Source: Baylisascaris procyonis (lineage: Eukaryota > Nematoda > Chromadorea > Rhabditida > Ascarididae). From it: a stretch of 64,000 nt of DNA. The notes under the pieces are model-generated. The model was not told the origin of the DNA, made no database searches, and worked only from the letters and a program-made list of their open reading frames with translations. The stretch spans positions 4,948,501-5,012,500 of the forward strand of contig JAZARR010000082.1 in assembly GCA_037389465.1 (NCBI GenBank), in the 5' to 3' direction. Shown here one piece after another: positions 49,709-62,340 of this stretch. The translations under genes and the position numbers were made by a program. Every line of letters starts with the position of its first letter. The stretch's first letter is position 1.

Positions 49709-52700
49709 TTACGAAATGAAATTCAACGATTAGAGGTCGTTTGGAGTCGTCCAAGAGCTCAACGAACATTTCCATATAATGGTGCATTTGTGAATTCACC
49801 TGAAGAATTCATTAACAATTATCAACGAGTAATATTATCGGTTTGTAATTCAATACCTCTACAATTCAATAGCACTTCAATTATATTTCGATGGACTTTC
49901 GAAAATGATTTACAACACTATCAATATTCTTCATCGCAATGTCGTATTAACTGGACAGCACCTATTCAGGTTTTTATTTGAAATTTTATTAAGTTTTGAA
50001 AGACGTTTATTCGGTTTAATTCAATTTTAATGCTTATAATAGAATATTATTTGTTTTTAAGAAATAATTTAATGGGAGTTGTATTTTTTTTTTTTTGAAT
50101 TAATCGGTTCAAAAATTACATTCGAATGCAATATTATAGAAATAAATTTAAGCCATTTAATAGTATTTTAATAAGTTTTTAAGTTCATTTTTTATATTTA
50201 TTTATAATAATAACAAATCTCTTTTTAATTACTTGATTGATTTTAAGTAATTTAAATAAGCGTCGAATTTGAATATATTTTTAAAGTTGAAAAATTTTTA
50301 GTCCTATGAATATATATTTTTTCATCAAATAACTCAAAGTCACTAAATGTTTTCTTTGTTTTTATTGAATTTTTCTTAAAAGTTGACAATTTCTTCAACG
50401 AGATCAGTATTTTCGAACAAATTATTGCTCATACATTGAAATGTTCATCGAGAATTTTCCTTTACAAAGAAATTTGGGTCTTCAATGGTTTAAGAAAACA
50501 GAGAATAAAAGCAAAATCGGAAATAGATTTCATTGTCCCGTAATCGCTATTAGCACTGGGGATCACAGATCCTATGTGTGGAAGGACTATTAGAAGTAAT
50601 TTTTGGCGCATTTGTCCACCGAAGCCGTTTTTGGCGCAATTGTCTACGTAAACCGTTTTTGGTAATTTTGCTCGGTATCACTAATTGGAGTTGTTATTAA
50701 AAAGGCTGATTTGATAACTCTATAAAGATGAGATTTTTTAAAAAGCGCTTTATAATACGAATGAGAAAACTCAATATTTCAATATGATTTTGAAAATTTA
50801 ACTCGTGTAATTTAGTATCATAGTTATTATGAATTACAGAAAATGCATATTAAAAGCCCAGAGTTGTTATAGGGCGTGTATTCGGTTACTGTAGGTGGTC
50901 AAATCGAATCGGAGAGCAGCGTAACGCTCACCGGAAGCGCCACTATAGAGATCAACGATCGATGGATCGTAGCAATTGGAGATTCCTTCGCATCGGGTGA
51001 GGGTAATCCCGATATTCCTACCTCATCACCGAGAACAACGCTCGCGCAATGGATTTCAGGTTTTTTTTCCCATTGAATCAGACAATACGGCATCAAATAC
51101 GTTTCGACCTCAATTTAGAATTCAAAAAATCTGGATGAGGATGAAGCAACAAATCCTCAGATGTGATAAATAAAGATGACTGAAGTTGTAAGAAAATCCA
51201 GCTAAGACAAAAGAAAGGTGCCATCAGAACGCTTTCAAATAGGCTATAAGAAAATTGGGTTAAAAATATTTGCATATGAGTGTCGCATTTATCTATTCGA
51301 TAATCTTATCCAGTCTTGAAATTCCATTCATAGTTTCGTTTAAATAGATAGTATTTAATTCAATTTTCGATCTTATCTTTTTTTTTCTTTTAAGCATTTT
51401 ATCGACGGCTAAACATTGCCCCGCAAAGGCAAAATAAGCAAAGATATAGTTCAAGAAGTGGACCTTGAAAGTTCAAGAAGTAGTTATCGGAAGTTCATGA
51501 AGTAGTTTTCGAAAGTTCAAGAAGTAGATCTCGACTGAAGAGCTCAAGATCAAGCTTTCGTTCCATATTTGTGTCAAAATTACTACTGACATAGGATATA
51601 TTTTCATGAAACAAATTACATGCTTAGATGTTGAACGAGAAAAAAAAAAGAGTGCAATCACAAAAAAAAGAGCAAACCACTATGAAAATGTGATACATAA
51701 AAATTCGAGCACACAATAATTCAAAATTAGAGAAACAAAATTTAAAGCCTTTGAAGATGCCGCTATTTGCTTATATATGTGATTGGTTCATTGCAAATTA
51801 CATACCTAATGGACAACTCTCATCCATTCGAATCTTCTTTGATCCATACTAAAAGTGGTAAATGGTTGTCGAAAAAAAAACATTGCCACATATGAGGCGT
51901 TTTATTTTTATTGAATGAAATAAACCACCTAATTTACTACCGTAATCACTACCGTAATCATTTGTTTTTTCTTATGATTGTTGAAAATTAATTTTATTGA
52001 GTTTGTGATCTTTGACGCTTTGAAATTATACGACTATAGATATATTATTGAGTGGTATAAAAATAACAGCAATAAAAGAAAGATGTTTGCAATAAAGCGA
52101 TAATATTGTTCACTGTAACTAAGCAAGTTAATTGCTTAGGTTTTTTCGCTTTGTGGCTATTTTCCCTCTCTCTTCCTCTCTCCTTCGTCCCGACTGTTCA
52201 GAAGAACTGACTATATTTGGAGGTGAGATATCGTAAATTAAAAAAAAATATTAGTGCAGTTGTTTAGAGAGTTTTATGTAAGCATAGGAAATTTTTCAGA
52301 GTGTTGTCATCGAAGTGCTCGTTCATGGGCTTTTAAAGTTTATGAGAAGATTCGTGATACTACTTCAACAGATGTGGCACTACATTTCACATATTTACCA
52401 TGTACAGGTGCATCAGTTGATAATGGTATTGTTGTATCAACAACGGGAATCTCTCAACTCGATATTGTACGTCAAATAGCGCAAATTCGGTACCAATAAA
52501 TTCCATCATTATTTATTGAAATTAAATATCATTATTCAAGAATTGAAATTAAATTATTGAAATCTTTATAGATCCCTTTCTCTCTCCATCTTTCAATGAA
52601 TCGCTTTACGGCGATAGTTGCGTCAATAAATTCTCAATTTCTTTTATTGACGAATAATCGTTTAATCAAGAAGATTAAAATGAGTTAATTTTAACAAATT

Positions 52701-55346
52701 TTTTTAATCACTGTTAATTCTTACATTGTGTTCCTTATCTTTACAAATGCACTGATAAGTAAGTGATAAGAAGACGCCACATTTATTACATTTTGCATAT
52801 TACTAAGCTTGCATATTAATAGAAAAATTTATAATTTCGTGATAACGTTATCAGTGTTATTTCAATATTGCGGTGTAAAGTGATATATTTATAAAGGGGA
52901 AAACATTTAATGAATATTATATAGAAAGAAGATAAAAAATCTAACTTATCAATGCTATTTCGATCTCCAATAAATATATTAATGAGTAGATTTCTTTTCT
53001 TTCAGGAAATCAGGACCTGATTTAGTGTTAATGTCAGCTGGTGGTAATGATATTGGTTACTCCGAAATTCTTTCAACGCTGATATGGGGTGAATCGAATT
53101 CTCTCTTTGCTTCAGTCGATATGCGTTTCTTTTATGCTTCATATCAACTCGATCGAATTGCGGCAATATTACAAAAAATTAAACCCAATCAGGTAATGCT
53201 TATCCTTACATGAATTAAAGCATTGAATATATCATGCCTTAAAAGCCATAAAGCTTTAAAGATGCTTTCTTTGAGTTTTATTCGGATTTGTTATATTCGA
53301 GGAATAAAAGGACAAGGAGTGAGAGTTTCAAGTTAAGAGACAGGAAGAATGTCGTACTTCTACGAGGGAGGACGCAGGGATGGATCGCCGTAATATCTAA
53401 TCTTTTCTTGGTGGCTTTAGCTCAAACTGATCCGACTTATGTCATTGGGAATCTGTTGATCTCAGGTTTTATGTGAAAGCATGTTAAGTATTTCAATTAA
53501 AAAATTTGATTGATGACCACAAATCTCCTCTTTGCTTTCTTCTCTTATTTCGTTTAGAACGAAAAAATATTTTTTAGTTCATGAAAATTCAAACTTTTAC
53601 AGGTTGTTATACCACATTACTTCGATGTAACACGAAATGAAAGAGGTGTTATCGATGCAGATTGTGCCGAATTACGTCAGGTTTGTGTTAAATATAATAC
53701 TTTCGATATTCACATAACACATAATCGCATACGTCATATATGTGACCAACAAAATCAATTCGAAAAACTCACTTAAATTCAATTCTTTTTTCTTAAAATA
53801 AACATTAGAATAAATATACATAGAAATGCGATGAAACGTTTTATAGATTTAAGCAAATATTAAAGGTATTAAATGATGAAAAACGTGAGCTTTAAAATAC
53901 CAGATGAGCTTGATAGAATTCGAACTCAAGTGCATAAGCATTGATCCCCTATTTCTTATTATGCCGAATATCCAATGCATCATTAACTGCTATAAAGCAA
54001 TATTTTTTGTTTTTAGATAAGTACCGAGAATTTAATATTGGCAGAGAAGAAAATTTTACAACGAATGAATAAGTTGATCTCAAAGAAATCACATGAATAT
54101 GGTTGGCTAGCTGTAGAACGTATAGCGGATGTATTTCATTCACGTGGATTATGTTCATCTAGACCACTTATACGGTTTGTCTAATTTTATTTAATTATTC
54201 AATTAATTAAAATAATTTACTTATTTTTGTTTTTGTGGAAAATTAGAGATTTATTTCACTTAAAAATTTTGATATTCTATCAGTAAACATTGTTGAAAAT
54301 AATTCACTTTATTTTTATCTTTATTTTTGCTTTTGATGATCGACTTTTTTCAATTCTCCACTTTTTTCGATGGCCCATATTTGATTGTAATTTGATAGAT
54401 GTTTAATATAGTATTGTGTAAGAATTGAGTTTTATCTTAATATATATAAAATTAAGTTCAATATTACATTAAATAATATGTAAAAAAGAATGCAATATCA
54501 CCTTGGGTCAATATTGACGACGATATTGGGTTCCTTTTTTTTCGGCATACTATTTAAATAATATTAAAGGAATAATGTGATAAATTTCTTTCTTTTTTCG
54601 TTTAAAAGTAATTTGTTCTGTTTTCATTTTTTTTTTTAATATCTGTTTTATTTTATTCGAAAATAAGTGAATTGCTCTATTATATTTATTTTTTCATTAT
54701 AAAATTCATTTCAACTAATAAATGCTAATGTTATTCTTTGAATTGCTCAACTCTATTGCTGCCTAAAAATTTTCTATTATTTTTCACTGCTAAAAATGAA
54801 TTCTATAGCATATTTTATTTTGAATAAATTTTCTCTGAGGGAGAAATTTTTTTGGCTTTTTTTATTTCTCTTTCATTTTCGATGATTTAATGAATATTTT
54901 TTGAAGTAGGAATCGGAAAAAATTAAATACATAATTATTATATTTTTTAGCCTAAAATGTCGATTATATTCGATTGTAGTTTGGTCTCTTTCTTCGATAA
55001 TCTTATCTAGTACAGACGAATTCCTCCTCTCGCTTTATTCCCCTCCCCCTATCCCCCACCCCACTCTCTCTCCATATATTATTGCCAGCCTACCAGTCAT
55101 GCCCACGACCTTAACTATGAAGTCCCCCTCCCCCCACGTATGACCCCCTTGTAATATGGATGTTATCAACAAAAATAATGCGTAATATTTTCCTTCAATA
55201 ATAAATAATGAAAAAATATTTTTAGAAGTATACGTGATTCGATGCGTCTACAAGGTAATAGTATGGGCGCATTTCATCCCACCGAAGAAGCACATCAACT
55301 CATTGCTGACCTTATTTGGCAACAATTAAAACATTCTAATCGTTGA
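49709..55346 (+). CDS. SGNH/GDSL-type esterase-lipase, secreted type (N-terminal exon not included)
   Basis: Seven exons join in one frame: 49709-49969, 50873-51059, 52300-52489, 53006-53192, 53603-53680, 54017-54174 and 55226-55346 (stop TGA 55344-55346), giving 393 residues without the N-terminal exon. All introns are GT-AG and all phases agree. Visible SGNH blocks: GDSFASGEGNPD with nucleophile Ser about residue 125 (block I), CTGAS about 184-188 (block II), SAGGNDIG about 223-230 (block III, GGND), and GAFHPTEEAH with catalytic His about 371 (block V). This resembles the Streptomyces-esterase-like branch of SGNH hydrolases, which act on ester bonds of lipids or other small substrates. The usual Asp three residues before His is Gly here; the Streptomyces enzyme also lacks that Asp, so a Ser-His dyad is possible. 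The real substrate is unknown. The first exon listed starts straight after an acceptor (AATTTCAG), so a signal-peptide exon must lie upstream. The acceptor of the second exon (GTTATAG) is weaker than the rest. Confidence 0.88.
50600..50675. repeat. 28-bp tandem repeat, 2.7 units
   Basis: TTTTTGGCGCATTTGTCCAC + CGAAGCCG at 50600-50627 is followed by a copy with four changes (50628-50655) and a partial third (from 50656). It lies in an intron of the SGNH gene. Confidence 0.75.
51448..51535. repeat. 22-bp minisatellite, four units
   Basis: Four head-to-tail units of AGTTCAAGAAGTAGNTNTCG plus two bases at 51448, 51470, 51492 and 51514, with few differences. It lies in the third segment of the SGNH gene's introns (between exons 50873-51059 and 52300-52489). 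Confidence 0.8.
55040..55062 (-). other. G-quadruplex-type motif in the last SGNH-gene intron
   Basis: CCCC-T-CCCCC-TAT-CCCCC-A-CCCC on the plus strand; the minus strand has four G-runs with loops of 1-3 bases, a strong candidate. It lies about 165 bases before the last exon. Confidence 0.65.
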
Positions 55347-56051
55347 TCAACTATAATTCATTAATGAATTATTATCATTATCATTGATAATTGATTATTT
55401 TATTTTGTTTATTAGATGATTAAATTGATAATTATTGAAGAAATTGGGAGGAAAAAGAAAGAACTAAAAAGGGCAGTTAAATAAATAAATTAATAGATAG
55501 ATTCGTTGTCGGAATTTATAGCTTTACAATAATATTATTGATCGTTAAGGTAACATATTATTTTCTTATATAATTAATTTTGCATAGTTTTGCAGATGTG
55601 CCTTTATTTCATTGAGAAATTATTCGCTTAGTTGGTCAACAATTTCCTTTGGAAAGTTATTTAATGAATCGGCTAACTTGTGGGAAATCATCTCATGAAA
55701 ATTTGTTTCCATCTGGAAATGGAGAAAATAATTCAGTTCTCTTTCTTTTCCTCCCTTATTTTAATAATGAGAGGGGAAGAAATAAATTTTACCCTTTCTT
55801 ATTTGTTATGTAGAAACGGTGTTTCGATTTTTAAAAAAATCTGTGGGATTTGTGATGGTTTAATTGGAATAAATGTCATATTCGGTGATAATTGAATTGA
55901 ACTTGTATAATCACAAGCCGCCATTTTACTATAAGTGATAGAATATTTATGAGGGCTCTCACTAACTAATTATATTTTTTAATCATCGTCGGAGAAAGAA
56001 AGGGATTGAAGGATTTTCTCCATTTTTTTTTTCAGATGGAGATGAATTTTC

Positions 56052-56110
56052 ATCTGATACGGTAAATTTTACCGTATAGCCTCAATAATTGCTATATACC
56101 GTATAGCAAT
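56052..56110. repeat. cluster of small palindromes around ACCGTATAGC
   Basis: TACGGTAAATTTTACCGTA is a near-perfect palindrome. It is followed by TTGCTATA-TACCG-TATAGCAA, an 8-bp perfect hairpin, and the word ACCGTATAGC occurs in both. Confidence 0.55.
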
Positions 56111-56843
56111 AACAAAGAGGTGCCGTTTCTTCTTTTAGCAAAGCACTCAACTTTTTAATGAGCATAAAAACATCTTAGAAAGGATAATTACAACCTTGTC
56201 TTTGAGGCTATACGTTATTATTTTAATTTGAAAGGTGCACTATCTTGTATAGTTAATTTTACAGTGTTGTTGAGATTTCCAATGAGTATTTCTGCAACAA
56301 TTTTCACCTTGGACAGGTGCGCAATAATAAAAGACAGCATTTTTATAGTTTAAGGACCGCATGAAAATCTTCTTTTTCCACAGTTAATTCATTTGAGGAT
56401 ATTTTATTTACCGGTCGGTCATTATTGAGTGTATTTTGTCTGGCGGTTGATTATTTCTTTATTTACACCTACACGTTATATAATTTAAAATTTCCCTACA
56501 AATTCTGCGCATGCAAATTTCCCAACGATGCGATCCTTAAACTACAAAAATATTTGCATAGTTTATCAAGGTGAACATTTTTATGATACATTATTTGCAT
56601 AAGAAATATTTTATACAAAAGAATCTCAGTATTGTGAAAAAAAAAGGTTTTTTTTTTTTTTTTGTTTGTTCAACTAATCTGAGTAGAAAATTGATTTATT
56701 CAATTTACTATGATTATTGCTAATTGAAGCTTTAAATGATTGCAGAATAAAATATTTTTTTTTTTTAGTTAATGTTTTTTTGTTGCATTCGAAGTTAACA
56801 AGCAAATACTATTGCATTTACATATGCACGTATACGGCGTATA

Positions 56844-56849
<6 letters not shown>

Positions 56850-56878
<29 letters not shown>
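56850..56878. repeat. poly-T run
   Basis: 29 T in a row. Confidence 0.9.
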
Positions 56879-56960
56879 CATAACGCATTTAATGAAAATT
56901 AATTTCTATGGGAAAATCCATTGCTATGTTTGCGTATTACAATTTTTTGTTTGCAATCAA

Positions 56961-56985
56961 TTTTTTTTTTTTTTTTTTTTTTTTT
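56961..56985. repeat. poly-T run
   Basis: 25 T in a row, 82 bases after the previous run. Confidence 0.9.
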
Positions 56986-57874
56986 AAACGATATTTCAAT
57001 CAATCGTTTAGCACATTTTTTGTATATAAATCATTTTTGAGACGTTTCTCTTCGCATGTGATGGGCAATTTTTCAAACTACAATTTTCAGCTGCAATATA
57101 TGGCACAAAATCACAGCACGAGTTCCTTAGCTACGGTATGTTGCAGCATGAGACGCTTAATTACTGTATGACACTCTTAGTTGCATCATTTTTTTGTTTT
57201 TTGATTGGGCCTATTTACTTTTGATGGTTTTTTTATAATTCAATGGTTTTTGGTTTGATATTTTTGCACATATTTTATATAATTGCTTTACCACTTTCGC
57301 CCATATTGATATATTTCACTCCTTTATAGTAATTTCCTTCTCATTCACTGGTAAATTTACTTTCAACGACTATACTGTCGAAAATATTTTTTTTTTAAAG
57401 ACGTAGCACAGAATTTTTTCTGATGCAAAACTTTTTTTCAAGTTTCTAAGTTGCGATTTTTTGAAAAATTTAAAAATTTGCTAAGTCTTGCAATATTCGC
57501 AATGAATTGCAATGTTTGTAATAAAACTTTTTTTTTCTTTTTTTTGCTTCTATTGTTTCATTTACAATGCAATTTCCTATAGGTATTTATGTTTTGTAAG
57601 ATATATGATCGTCTATTGTTTGCATGAAGAGAATTTCTTCATCATTCATATTACGAATTGCAATTATTAATTGCATTGCATTGCAATAATTTTTTATCTA
57701 TGAGTAATAGATGAATAATTTTATCATTAAATGATGAACTCTTGATATGAATTCGATAATATTTTATAAAATTTTTCTCAAATGCAATTTATATTCGAAA
57801 AATTATTCCCCTCTATTATGCTGAATTTTATGATTATGGTTATAAATTAGAAAATTTCATTATATTCAATGGTA

Positions 57875-58102
57875 TCAACGTTGCTTGCCAAGGGAAAATG
57901 CTTTGTAATTAGCATATTTTGTATTTTTGCATTTAAAAAAATGGGTTGAAAGACCAAATTTATGCGAATTCATGGTCGAAAGTTGTAAAGGTTCGCGTTT
58001 ATAGGCCTTTTTAATATATTTTTCAGCAGCTAACATTAAAGGGCGTAGAAGCAGAGCGGCTATTTTGAATGCGCGTTGAGTCTTGCACAGAATATCCGCA
58101 TA
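57875..58102 (-). CDS. candidate exon, unknown protein
   Basis: On the minus strand, after an acceptor-like CGCCTACAG, the sequence is open for 75 codons to a stop at 57875. The first part reads YADILCKTQRAFKIAALLLR and PLMLAAEKYIKKAYKREPLQ, a helical, charged composition unlike most open stretches nearby. No start exon or other partner was identified. Confidence 0.2.
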   Translation of the reverse strand, partial: YADILCKTQRAFKIAALLLRPLMLAAEKYIKKAYKREPLQLSTMNSHKFGLSTHFFKCKNTKYANYKAFSLGKQR

Positions 58103-58300
58103 CTGTAGGCGATGAATAATAATCGTATGCGAATATGTTATCAGATTCAACGTGACGTAGTCATGAATGGCGAACGATATAGCGTGGGAATATTTAAAGA
58201 TTGGTAGATAAGATTGAATACGTTAGTAAAAAAATTTGAAGCAACACGAATAATGGCTAAAATCCAAGATAGGCACATGTAAATTTATATAAATAGAATA

Positions 58301-58355
58301 TTAATTAATTATAATTAATTAATTAATCGACTAATTAATTAATTAATTAATTAAT
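58301..58355. repeat. (TTAA)n-rich palindromic stretch
   Basis: Repeated TTAATTAA words over about 55 bases, self-complementary along its length. Confidence 0.85.
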
Positions 58356-59800
58356 CACTCTTAAATTTCAAAGAGGGATTGATGAAATCGTTACGGTCAC
58401 CGACAGACGGACAAACAGACAACCAGTGAGTGCCATTTAAGTTTTTGGCATTGACAAATTTTCAGCGATCCCCTAAATTTCTACAGTCATAAACTCTTCC
58501 TTCTTGATCATCTTTGAATTCTCATTTTTCATCTACTATTCGGTAAATGCGCTGAGAAATATTCTATGGTGAGGTTGTGTCGGTGAATGTCTGTGTATGT
58601 GTCTGTCTGTCTGGTGATTCCAATCGTAAGCAATAAAAATTGCAGCAATGAATTCTAAATTTTCCATTTCTTTTATAATATATGCAGCGAAATTCAATAT
58701 TCTATTTTTTTTTTCTAGTAGTTACCCTCTATATAGGCATAGTTTTTTTTTTTTTGCATTTTCTTCGAAAAGCGCAAAGTAAATGCAAATATCATAGTAA
58801 TGCAAAAAGCACAAACCGCGCCATCATTCCTGCCGTACTTTTCCCGTATTATTGATAGCAATTCAATTATTGATATTAATTACGAGCGTTCTATAAGAAC
58901 TTGTTTTCTTGTTGTTTAGAATTCGATCATATCGACAGGTCATCGACTTTGAGAAGTATTTCCGTTCTTTTTGTTTTTTCTCATATAACAATTAAAACAT
59001 TTCAAAAATATTATTTAAATAAAATATTCGATCATATGCAATTGAATAATTTACAAAATAAAATACATATTGAATTAAATAAAACATTTATTTTGAATTT
59101 TTTTTCTTTTTTATAGAAATTTCAATTATATATGAAAAATAAATTTCAGCTATATTAGAGATAATAATTGGCTGATTGAGTTTTTGAGATTATCGAATTT
59201 CTAATTATTTGATTTATTTAGATCATTACTAAATTATTTTCACTATGGGATTTTTTGTGAGCGTTTTTTTTTTTTGTGTGTACGTGTTTTTTGATCTGTA
59301 GCGTATCGTTGTCACTATTCGGTTTGTATAAAAGCAACGATGAAGGATTGTCGACGTTAGTGAACTTACATCGATTTGAACGAGTTCTGCTTTATAGTTG
59401 TGTATTTCTCTAATTTTTCGAAATTTTTGCTCCTCCTTACTTTTTGCTGTTTCATTTTAATTCCCTATAAATTATGAACTTCAGTGTGATCTATAAGTTT
59501 CAATTAAAAAAAAAATGCCCAACAAAAGCAAAAATTGCGTTTTCATATAAATGGCGTGTTTTCCAATTTTCGCATTTCTTGGAAGAAATATTCAATATTC
59601 TCATTGAGTGGTTATTTTATTATTTTATATTAGTATACTATATGATATACTTGTCAACTATATTCTAGTGTAGAGGATACGGTTTATAATTGGTATGTTG
59701 CCTCATAATCCATATTGTTGCGTTGATGCACCCACATATTGTTTAATGTACGATTCGCATCCAATGGTAGTAAATCGAATACACAAATGTGAGTGCAATA

Positions 59801-59819
59801 TGTGTGTGTGTGTGTGTGT
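59801..59819. repeat. (TG)n microsatellite
   Basis: About nine TG units. Confidence 0.9.
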
Positions 59820-60038
59820 ATAGCACAACCACATTAGTCAATAGACTTTCGTTGTGGGACTCAGACCTCAGAAAGCCGACTATAGCAGCGTAGTATTATT
59901 GGCAATACACTGAGTTAGAGTTAAAGACACTCGGTAGAGAGTATAGCGTAGAATGTATAGCATTAGATAGCTAGAGAGTGTATTACCCCCCTCAACGATG
60001 AGGGAGAGAGAATCGATTGGGTCGGATTGGCCATTGCA

Positions 60039-60236
60039 ATGAGTGTATTTGTTGCAACGTTATTGAATGTCCCTCATTTTCTGTGCATTGACTCTTTTCT
60101 TTATCGTCGAATCTCTCCGAATTTCCCATTCTCTCTAGCAAATAGAGCAAAGCAAAAATGTGCCCATAAGCTTCATCGATTTTGGGGAAAGCTTCTTGCT
60201 TGCTTATGGTTCATCCCCCTCTCTCTTTCCATATAA
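60039..60236 (+). CDS. 65-residue ORF with hydrophobic N-terminus, unconfirmed
   Basis: ATG at 60039 opens MSVFVATLLNVPHFLC, a weak signal-like start, followed by a basic middle part and a hydrophobic end. It is complete to TAA. No splice sites or family features; low support. Confidence 0.14.
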   Translation: MSVFVATLLNVPHFLCIDSFLYRRISPNFPFSLANRAKQKCAHKLHRFWGKLLACLWFIPLSLSI

Positions 60237-60800
60237 CTCATTTTGTGTTAACATCTAATCGACGACACATTTTAGTTATGTTACTAATCAAAAATTTTTC
60301 AATTCTTTCACCTCAATTGTTGCTATTTTTTAATATTTTTATTTATAATATTCTTTCATTTATTTATTTTCATTAATTAGTTTCCTATTTCAAAAAGAAA
60401 CTTTTTTCTTCGTAAAAGTTTTTACATCTTTATAGTTTTTAAATATTTATTTTAGTGTTTTTTCTATAAAATTGCTATCAATTTAGTCGAACGTTTTGAT
60501 ATTTTCGAAGAGTACTAGAAATGTAAGCTATAGGTGCCATAGACAACAAAATCTAAAATAATCGGAAAAAAATTTTCATCTATAAATATAAAATTGTTAT
60601 TCGTTTTTTTTCCGCAAAGACTATCTCGATGAATATACGGTGTAATATGACCACCAACTATGTGCATTTGAAACCATATGATTCATAACGTATTATTCTT
60701 AGAACTTCTTCCATCTGTCTTCCTTTATATCTAATCGTATGGAGATGTTCCTATTATTCACAGATCCCTGCTTTACGCAAGTGAAGATCTAAAATTAGAT

Positions 60801-60813
60801 GGGGGGGGGGGGG
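60801..60813 (+). repeat. poly-G run
   Basis: 13 G in a row, unusual in this AT-rich sequence. Confidence 0.9.
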
Positions 60814-62020
60814 TTAATGGGGGAGTGGGAAATGGTGGTCTATATCGTTTGTTTTATAGCGAAATCTACTAGCTGTTCATAAAACATTGTGCTCGATAAG
60901 TAGCTCCCTTCAGTGTACTAACCGACATAGAATATGAGAGTAGCTCTTAATGAATGCAAATTTCCTTATATTTTTATTTCTATGGATTTAATTTAGCAGT
61001 ATTACTGTTGTCGTTGTTTGTTTTGTTTTTTTTTACTTCTAATATGCATCAAAATTTTCGAAGCAAACATGTGTTGTGAAGAAAAACAAATTTTTCGTTG
61101 TAATTTTATGCAAATTACATTGATTTTGCATAGAAATATATTATTTATATCTGTATATATTTTTTGGGTTACTACTTATAGAGTTGATTGTATAATTAAT
61201 TTTGCAAAAAACACATACTGTGCCAGCATTCCTAAAGCGCTTTTCTATTTGTTCAAATGGTTGCGATGGCATTACGATGCAAATTATTTTGTTTTAATCA
61301 ACGTTCAGTGAAGTGGAAGTAAAAGTTGCTGCTTTTGGAGGCAAAGCTTTTTTTAAAATTTCGGTGCCTTTTCACCTCGATTTTTATACTCTCGAAATGT
61401 TTTCGTCTAAAAAGCAGTAAAAGTCTAGGTCATTCCTAATAGTAACTGTATACAAATTTTTGTATCGCTTTTGCTTGGGGGATTTTCAAAAGTTTTCGTA
61501 GTATTTCATCGTTTTAGGTATTTTAATATTTTGTACTTGGTGAAAACAAATTTCATTTTTTTAATGAAAATGAGGGAAATTTTCAAGGAAAAATTTTTTT
61601 CACCTACTTTCATTTCTTATTATCATATATTAAAAATTTTTTGCTTTTTTTTTCCTGTATAATTGTCGTTTTGTTATTTAAATGAATGGGAATTTATTTT
61701 TAGTCGTTTAATTCAATAATAGCGACTTTCATTTTCTAGTATTTTTTCACGTATAGACGGATTCGCGTCCTGTGAAAATTATTTGTTTAAAAATTTTTTA
61801 CGCTGTGGAGCATTTGTCAATGTTTTGAAATTTATAATCGCCGGTATTTGCATATAATCGTTAAAATATGCAAATTTTTGTAGCCATAAAATTTTACAAA
61901 TTTTTCTCCATAAAGTAACATGTGAAATATATAAATCTTTAGACAGTAATGACTGAATATTGCCCCTATGCAAATTATCGAAATTTGCTAATTTATAAAT
62001 TTGTTTTATTTACAACAACC

Positions 62021-62024
<4 letters not shown>

Positions 62025-62071
<47 letters not shown>
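62025..62071. repeat. (TTA)n microsatellite
   Basis: About 15 TTA units. Confidence 0.95.
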
Positions 62072-62276
62072 GCTTCAATCATAAACCTTTTAATGATATA
62101 ATTCATAGTTGACTTGATATGAAGCTGTATTACGTGGAGATTTTAACGTATCGGAGACATAAGCTACGAGTTACTCGTTGCGGGGATGTGAAGTGCTTAA
62201 CGACCTATGTGGGTCGTTTAGACAAATATGTGTGCTCGTACACCTACATATCCTCACATCTGCACAGTATAGGACG

Positions 62277-62331
<55 letters not shown>

Positions 62332-62340
62332 AGGGAGAGA
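62277..62340. repeat. compound (TA)n-(GA)n-(GGGA)n microsatellite
   Basis: TA repeats to about 62298 turn into GA repeats and then GGGA units. Confidence 0.95.
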
